DNA of 8,476 bases from Gemmatimonadaceae bacterium (GTDB lineage Bacteria; Gemmatimonadota; Gemmatimonadetes; Gemmatimonadales; Gemmatimonadaceae). The DNA lies in contig JACMOE010000071.1 of the NCBI GenBank assembly GCA_014378185.1, positions 1 to 8,476 on the forward strand, in the 5' to 3' direction. Positions 5,844 to 8,476 of this stretch are shown here, piece by piece. The translations under genes and the position numbers were made by a program. Below the pieces are notes generated by a model that was not told the DNA's origin, did no database searches, and saw only the letters and a program-made list of their open reading frames with translations. The stretch's first letter is position 1; each line of letters starts with the position of its first letter.

Positions 5844-6980
5844 ATGCGCCTGGCCGACTTCATCGAGCAGAACACCGAGCCCATCCTTCTCGAATGGGTG
5901 GACTTTGCCAAGTCGGCGGCATTGGCGGCCAGTTCGATGGACGTCGCCGCGTTGCGAGACCACGCTTCGGAGATGCTCAAGGCGATCGTGGTGGACCTGC
6001 GGACGCCCCAGTCGTCCACCGAGCAGGCCAATAAATCGAAAGGCAAGTCGGACGGCGCGGAGGGTGGAGCGGACACAGCAGCCGAAACTCATGGTTCCGG
6101 ACGTGCCAATAGTGGATTCACCATTGGCGAGATGGTGTCGGAGTACCGTGCGCTGCGGGCGAGCGTGATCCATCTCTGGACCGACGCCGCGGGAAGCCTC
6201 GCACGCGGTGAGGACATCGGCGACCTCATGCGATTCAACGAGGCCATCGACCAGGCCATTGCCGAGTCGATCACGCGCTACACCGAGGACCTCGACCACT
6301 CCAAGGAGATGTTCCTCGCCATCCTCGGCCACGATCTCCGCTCGCCACTCGGCGCGGTGATCATGGCCGCGCAGTTCATGCTCGAAACGGGGGAGCTCCA
6401 GGAGCCGCACCTCACTCTCACGACACGCATCGTTCGCAGCTCCAAGCGGATGAACCGAATGGTGAGCGACCTCCTGGACTTCACGCGAAGCCGGCTGGGG
6501 TCTGGCGTGCCCGTGGTGCGTGCCGAGATGAATCTCCGGAAGGAAGTGGAAAACGCCATCGACGAGCTGAAGTCAACGCACAGCGATTGTACGTTCGATC
6601 TGGAGACAACAGGCAATCTCAAGGGCCAGTGGGACTGCGCGCGCATCAGCCAGGTGCTGGCCAACCTGCTGGGCAACGCGGTGCAGCACGGCGTGGCCAA
6701 GAGCATCATCAAGGTGACGCTGCGCGGCGAGCCGGACGAGGTGGTGCTCCAGGTGCACAACCGTGGTCAGGCCATTCCGCCAACGGACCTGCCGGGGTTG
6801 TTCAGCCCCTTCAAGCGACTCACCGGCAACCAGGCGCCCGCGAACGCGGCGAGCAGCCTGGGGCTCGGTTTGTACATCGCCGAGCAGATCGTCACGGCGC
6901 ATGGGGGGACGATTGGGGTGGAATCGACGGACGTGCAAGGAACGACGTTCACGGTTCACCTGCCCCGCGTCGCGGCCTGA
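5844..6980 (+). CDS. Soluble sensor histidine kinase with RsbRD-type N-terminal domain
   Basis: 378 aa, no signal peptide or membrane segment, so cytoplasmic. Residues 1-150 resemble the RsbRD N-terminal domain (MRLADFIEQNTEPILLEWV..., then ISSxGFTIGEMVSEYRALR-like helices), interrupted at about 54-90 by a low-complexity linker rich in Ser, Lys, Gly and Ala. The HisKA domain follows, with phosphoacceptor H163 in FLAILGHDLRSPLG. The HATPase domain has the N-box in ANLLGNAVQHG (N274/N278), a G1-like VHNRGQAIPP (305-313), LFSPFKRL (F-box) and G2 SLGLGLYIAEQIV. At G1 the usual Asp is Asn 306, a variant seen in other kinases with 'VHNxGxxI'. No response regulator is adjacent, so it is an orphan. 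ATG 5844 is chosen because the domain starts there; no Shine-Dalgarno precedes it, and the open frame upstream runs through the palindrome. Signal and partner are unknown. Confidence 0.9.
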   Translation: MRLADFIEQNTEPILLEWVDFAKSAALAASSMDVAALRDHASEMLKAIVVDLRTPQSSTEQANKSKGKSDGAEGGADTAAETHGSGRANSGFTIGEMVSEYRALRASVIHLWTDAAGSLARGEDIGDLMRFNEAIDQAIAESITRYTEDLDHSKEMFLAILGHDLRSPLGAVIMAAQFMLETGELQEPHLTLTTRIVRSSKRMNRMVSDLLDFTRSRLGSGVPVVRAEMNLRKEVENAIDELKSTHSDCTFDLETTGNLKGQWDCARISQVLANLLGNAVQHGVAKSIIKVTLRGEPDEVVLQVHNRGQAIPPTDLPGLFSPFKRLTGNQAPANAASSLGLGLYIAEQIVTAHGGTIGVESTDVQGTTFTVHLPRVAA

Positions 6981-7004
6981 CGCGCACTTTTTGGTGGCTC
7001 GGGG

Positions 7005-7030
7005 TATAACTCCCCGTCACCATTACGGAG
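7005..7030 (+). promoter_or_regulatory. Candidate -10 (TATAAC) and ribosome binding site (GGAG) of the small orphan gene
   Basis: TATAAC at 7005-7010 follows the kinase stop by 24 nt and is a good -10 hexamer, though no clear -35 lies 16-18 bp upstream; TTTTTGG at 6988-6994 is the nearest T-rich block. GGAG at 7027-7030 is 5 nt before ATG 7036 and supports that start. The spacing implies a leader of about 19 nt. Confidence 0.45.
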
Positions 7031-7035
7031 CGCGC

Positions 7036-7269
7036 ATGTCCAAATATCAGTTTGCGATAAGCTCCGGTCCGGAAGCGGTTCGCCGGGCCGGCGTCGTGGA
7101 GAGCGATTCATTCGATGAAGCCGTCGTGCTGCTGGGCACCAGGATCACGGTGCGCACGGGCGATTCGCTGGAGATCGGAGTGCACGGGTTTCCGCCGGCG
7201 CGATACGAGTGCGTGGGGGAGTCGCGGAGCCGGCCGATCTGGATGCCACAAGGGCGCATGGCCGCGTGA
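7036..7269 (+). CDS. Small protein of unknown function, 77 aa
   Basis: I do not recognise this protein. It reads MSKYQFAISSGPEAVRRAGV at the start and ends in PQGRMAA. It has no signal peptide, membrane segment or cysteine pair (one Cys, about residue 59). The pattern VVESDSFDEAVVLLGTRITVRTGD suggests a short alpha/beta fold: strand YQFAISS, a helix with FDEAVVLL, then strands ITVRTGD, LEIGVHG and YECVGES. It is probably real because it has GGAG at good spacing, a nearby TATAAC, and coding-like codon use with G/C at third positions. It stands alone between the kinase and hicAB, with 55 nt before it and about 158 nt after it. A first-strand plus helix plan loosely resembles small regulatory or antitoxin-like proteins, but no function is claimed. 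Confidence 0.7.
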   Translation: MSKYQFAISSGPEAVRRAGVVESDSFDEAVVLLGTRITVRTGDSLEIGVHGFPPARYECVGESRSRPIWMPQGRMAA

Positions 7270-7291
7270 CATTCGAGCGCGAGCACGAAGC

Positions 7292-7322
7292 TCCAGCTCG
7301 AGCTGGAACCAATCTCCAGCTC
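7292..7322. repeat. Perfect 16-bp palindrome with a nearby direct-repeat half
   Basis: TCCAGCTCGAGCTGGA (7292-7307) is a perfect palindrome just after the small orphan gene. The string CTCCAGCTC at 7291-7299 recurs at 7314-7322, so a third half-site lies 23 bp away. This could be a protein operator upstream of hicAB or a tight hairpin (six-bp stem, TCGA loop) at the end of the small gene. No T-run follows, which argues against an intrinsic terminator. Confidence 0.5.
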
Positions 7323-7427
7323 ACAACTCCCGCGGTCAATCGTTTCAGCGCATGCCCTGGCCGTGCATTGATACGTGATGCCGATATTTGATGACAGGAC
7401 ATTTTGCCGCTGCCATACCATCGCGGT

Positions 7428-7712
7428 GTGTCCAGACACTTCAAGACGCTGCGTCGCATACTGGCTGGGCAATCCGACCAGACGCTTCGTTACGATGAGC
7501 TATGCACCCTGCTCAATCGCCTCGGCTTCGAGTCGCGTCAGCATGGGAGCAGTCATCGCATCTTCTACCGCGAAAACGTTCGCGAACTTCTGAATCTTCA
7601 GCCGCGTCGCGACGGGACGGCCAAGCCCTATCAGGTTCGGCAAGTTCGCGGTATCATCATTCGGTATCGGCTGTCCGGCGCATTTCTCCGCGAAGGGAGT
7701 GACGATGTCTGA
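7428..7712 (+). CDS. hicA: HicA-family toxin (mRNA interferase) of a type II toxin-antitoxin pair
   Basis: 94 aa from GTG 7428. The core matches the HicA dsRBD-like fold: RYDELCTLLNRLGFESRQ (about 21-38), the conserved GSSHRIF with catalytic-type His 43, then LLNLQPRRDGTAKPYQVRQV, the 'LQP..GKAKPYQV.QVR' signature of one HicA subgroup. HicA toxins cleave mRNA independently of translation and are held by HicB. The start is uncertain: GTG 7428 aligns with the usual N-terminus (M-S-R/K-...-KIL) but has no Shine-Dalgarno; TTG 7404 gives 102 aa and has AGGA four nt upstream. A TANNNT hexamer (TACCAT, 7416-7421) would place transcription start on the GTG, so a leaderless message is possible. The 3' end overlaps hicB by 8 nt, the common toxin-first order. 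The C-terminal ten residues after RYRLSGAF are a non-conserved tail. Confidence 0.88.
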   Translation: MSRHFKTLRRILAGQSDQTLRYDELCTLLNRLGFESRQHGSSHRIFYRENVRELLNLQPRRDGTAKPYQVRQVRGIIIRYRLSGAFLREGSDDV

Positions 7713-7920
7713 TTATCGCTACGAGATCATCATCTACTGGAGTGAGGAGGACCAGGCGTTCATTGCCGAAGTCCCGGAGCTCGCTGGCTGCGCGGCGGAC
7801 GGCCCGACGTACAGCGCTGCACTCGAACAAGCGGAAGCCGGCATTCTCCAGTGGGTCGAAACGGCTGGCGCGCTGGGACGCGAGATACCAAAGCCGCGCG
7901 GACGACTGCTGTACGCATGA
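7705..7920 (+). CDS. hicB: HicB-family antitoxin, short form without DNA-binding domain
   Basis: 71 aa with the partial RNase-H-like HicB fold: YRYEIIIYWSEEDQAFIAEVPELAGCAADG (residues 4-33), then a helix (TYSAALEQAEAGILQWVETA) and GREIPKPRGRL. It binds and neutralises HicA. Many HicB proteins carry a C-terminal helix-turn-helix or ribbon-helix-helix for autorepression; here the chain stops right after the fold, so this copy probably cannot repress the operon alone. ATG 7705 is preferred over the in-frame GTG 7699 because AAGGGAG (7693-7699) lies 5 nt before the ATG. The 8-nt overlap with hicA suggests translational coupling, with this strong Shine-Dalgarno favouring antitoxin excess. Confidence 0.92.
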   Translation: MSDYRYEIIIYWSEEDQAFIAEVPELAGCAADGPTYSAALEQAEAGILQWVETAGALGREIPKPRGRLLYA

Positions 7921-7933
7921 GCAGAGGGCGGAT

Positions 7934-7985
7934 GTCGGGCGTCCGAGGTCGGGCGTCCGAGGTCGGGCGTCCGAGGTCGGGCGTC
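7934..7985 (+). repeat. Tandem repeat of a 14-bp unit, 3.7 copies
   Basis: GTCGGGCGTCCGAG is repeated perfectly at 7934-7947, 7948-7961 and 7962-7975, with a fourth copy intact for its first ten bases (7976-7985). The end is followed by GGACCTC, which pairs with the GAGGTC formed at a unit junction, so the array ends in a hairpin (7973-7978 with 7987-7992). It begins 13 nt after the hicB stop. It may be a variable-number repeat or act as a 3' structure for hicAB. Confidence 0.9.
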
Positions 7986-8092
7986 GGACCTCAGGCGCCG
8001 CGCCACCCATGGGTTTCGCCGAATCGGCACGTCCTCTCGAGTGACGTCAGTGGCTGAATACCGACATCAGACATCACACCCAGCGTTGAACC

Positions 8093-8154
8093 GCACCACG
8101 CGGATGCTCCGGTGAGAGACCCAGTGGTGCAGCCCATGACTGATCGACCAGTCA
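8093..8154. other. Two inverted repeats in the noncoding gap before the minus-strand gene
   Basis: GCACCAC (8093-8099) pairs with GTGGTGC (8124-8130) around a 24-nt loop. TGACTG (8137-8142) pairs perfectly with CAGTCA (8149-8154) around ATCGAC. The second has the size and symmetry of a TetR-type operator, or could be a hairpin 35 nt after the stop of the minus-strand gene. TGACGTCA (8042-8049) and a GACATCA doublet (8063-8076) also occur in this gap. No gene is seen between 7921 and 8189. Confidence 0.35.
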
Positions 8155-8189
8155 GTTGACCCGCTGTCAGACTGTCGGACTTGCCAAGG

Positions 8190-8476
8190 CTAGCTCTTCA
8201 GGATCTCCAGCCGCCCGCTCCCGGAGCTCAGCTTCAACCGCGGGCCACCAGTGCCGATCGTCGCACGCACACGCCGGGGATCCAACCGGCCCTGCACCTT
8301 CAGCTCGAAGTCCGAGTCGATCGACCCGCTGCCCGTCGAAGCGTCCAGCTCACCGTTGTAGCCCGCCGGCAGCTTCCCCCGCACGCTGCCGCTGCCCGTG
8401 CTGAAGCTCATGTCGTCGCGCGCCTTGAGCTGGGTCATCTGCACGTCGATGCTGCCGTTGCCCGTGTGCACCTCCA
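8190..8476 (-). CDS. C-terminal part of a DUF4097-like beta-repeat protein (5' end outside window)
   Basis: About 95 residues are visible; the frame is still open at the window edge, and the GTG at 8471 is preceded by an in-frame Glu codon, so it is internal. The sequence is a ladder of short repeats: HTGNGSIDVQM, STGSGSVRGKLP, STGSGSIDSDFELKVQG, GTGGPRLKLSSGSGRLEI. This spacing (TGSGSI followed by alternating hydrophobic residues) is the right-handed beta-helix-like pattern of DUF4097 proteins, often found exported in bacteria with anti-sigma factor or LiaF-type neighbours. The protein ends in RLEILKS, as these repeat domains often do. Its function is unknown; it is convergent with the hicAB side. 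A signal peptide cannot be checked. Confidence 0.8.
   Translation of the reverse strand, partial: EVHTGNGSIDVQMTQLKARDDMSFSTGSGSVRGKLPAGYNGELDASTGSGSIDSDFELKVQGRLDPRRVRATIGTGGPRLKLSSGSGRLEILKS

Noticed and set aside
3037..6076. Two long minus-strand open frames (474 and 546 codons) opposite the receptor, cellulase and kinase genes
   Set aside because: They are Arg/His/Gly-rich without domains and lie opposite well-supported genes. Strong GC3 bias on the plus strand removes stops on the other strand.
7375..7593. A 72-codon plus-strand frame overlapping hicA
   Set aside because: It overlaps hicA in another frame and shows no domain; the HicA frame has clear family motifs.
7934..7985. CRISPR array or iterons of an origin
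   Set aside because: The 14-bp units have no spacers, and no replication initiator gene, AT-rich segment or DnaA-box cluster is nearby.

Overview
The window is GC-rich, gene-dense bacterial chromosome. It carries GTG starts, strong third-position G/C bias, an outer-membrane TonB-dependent receptor and a lipoprotein cellulase, so it comes from a Gram-negative (diderm) organism. Codon style, the BtuF/C/D/B-like layout, the RsbRD-type kinase and the CACAGGGGA-type intergenic palindrome fit an environmental phylum such as Gemmatimonadota. That placement is an inference from style; no taxonomic marker is present.

Layout. (1) Positions 1-4338, plus strand: the 3' part of an uptake operon made of a periplasmic binding protein (C-terminal 82 residues), a FecCD/BtuC-type permease, a BtuD/FecE-type ATPase and a TonB-dependent receptor. 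Each junction can be read as a 4-nt stop/start overlap (GTGA, ATGA, GTGA). The substrate is most likely a corrinoid (vitamin B12), with an iron chelate as the alternative. The operon's control region lies outside the window. (2) Positions 4339-5674: a 280-nt intergenic region and a secreted glycoside hydrolase family 6 endoglucanase, predicted to be a lipoprotein. The intergenic region holds, in order, hairpins with a repeated 9-mer, a CRP-like palindrome, a -10 hexamer and a cyclic-di-GMP-I (GEMM) riboswitch. The 3' strand of riboswitch stem P1 contains the cellulase Shine-Dalgarno sequence. (3) Positions 5683-5810: a long palindromic repeat with a 29-bp stem. (4) Positions 5844-6980: a soluble histidine kinase with an RsbRD-type N-terminal domain and no response regulator beside it. 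(5) Positions 7036-7920: a small orphan gene of unknown function followed by a hicAB toxin-antitoxin pair. (6) Positions 7921-8189: noncoding DNA with a 14-bp tandem repeat and small hairpins. (7) Positions 8190-8476, minus strand: the C-terminal end of a DUF4097-like beta-repeat protein that runs out of the window.

The most interesting part is the control region of the cellulase. A CRP-like site is centred about 42.5 bp upstream of the predicted transcription start, and a c-di-GMP aptamer overlaps the ribosome binding site. Together they suggest one exported cellulase read by two nucleotide second messengers: cAMP (or another CRP-family signal) at transcription and c-di-GMP at translation. 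The motifs are visible in the sequence; the regulatory logic is inferred.
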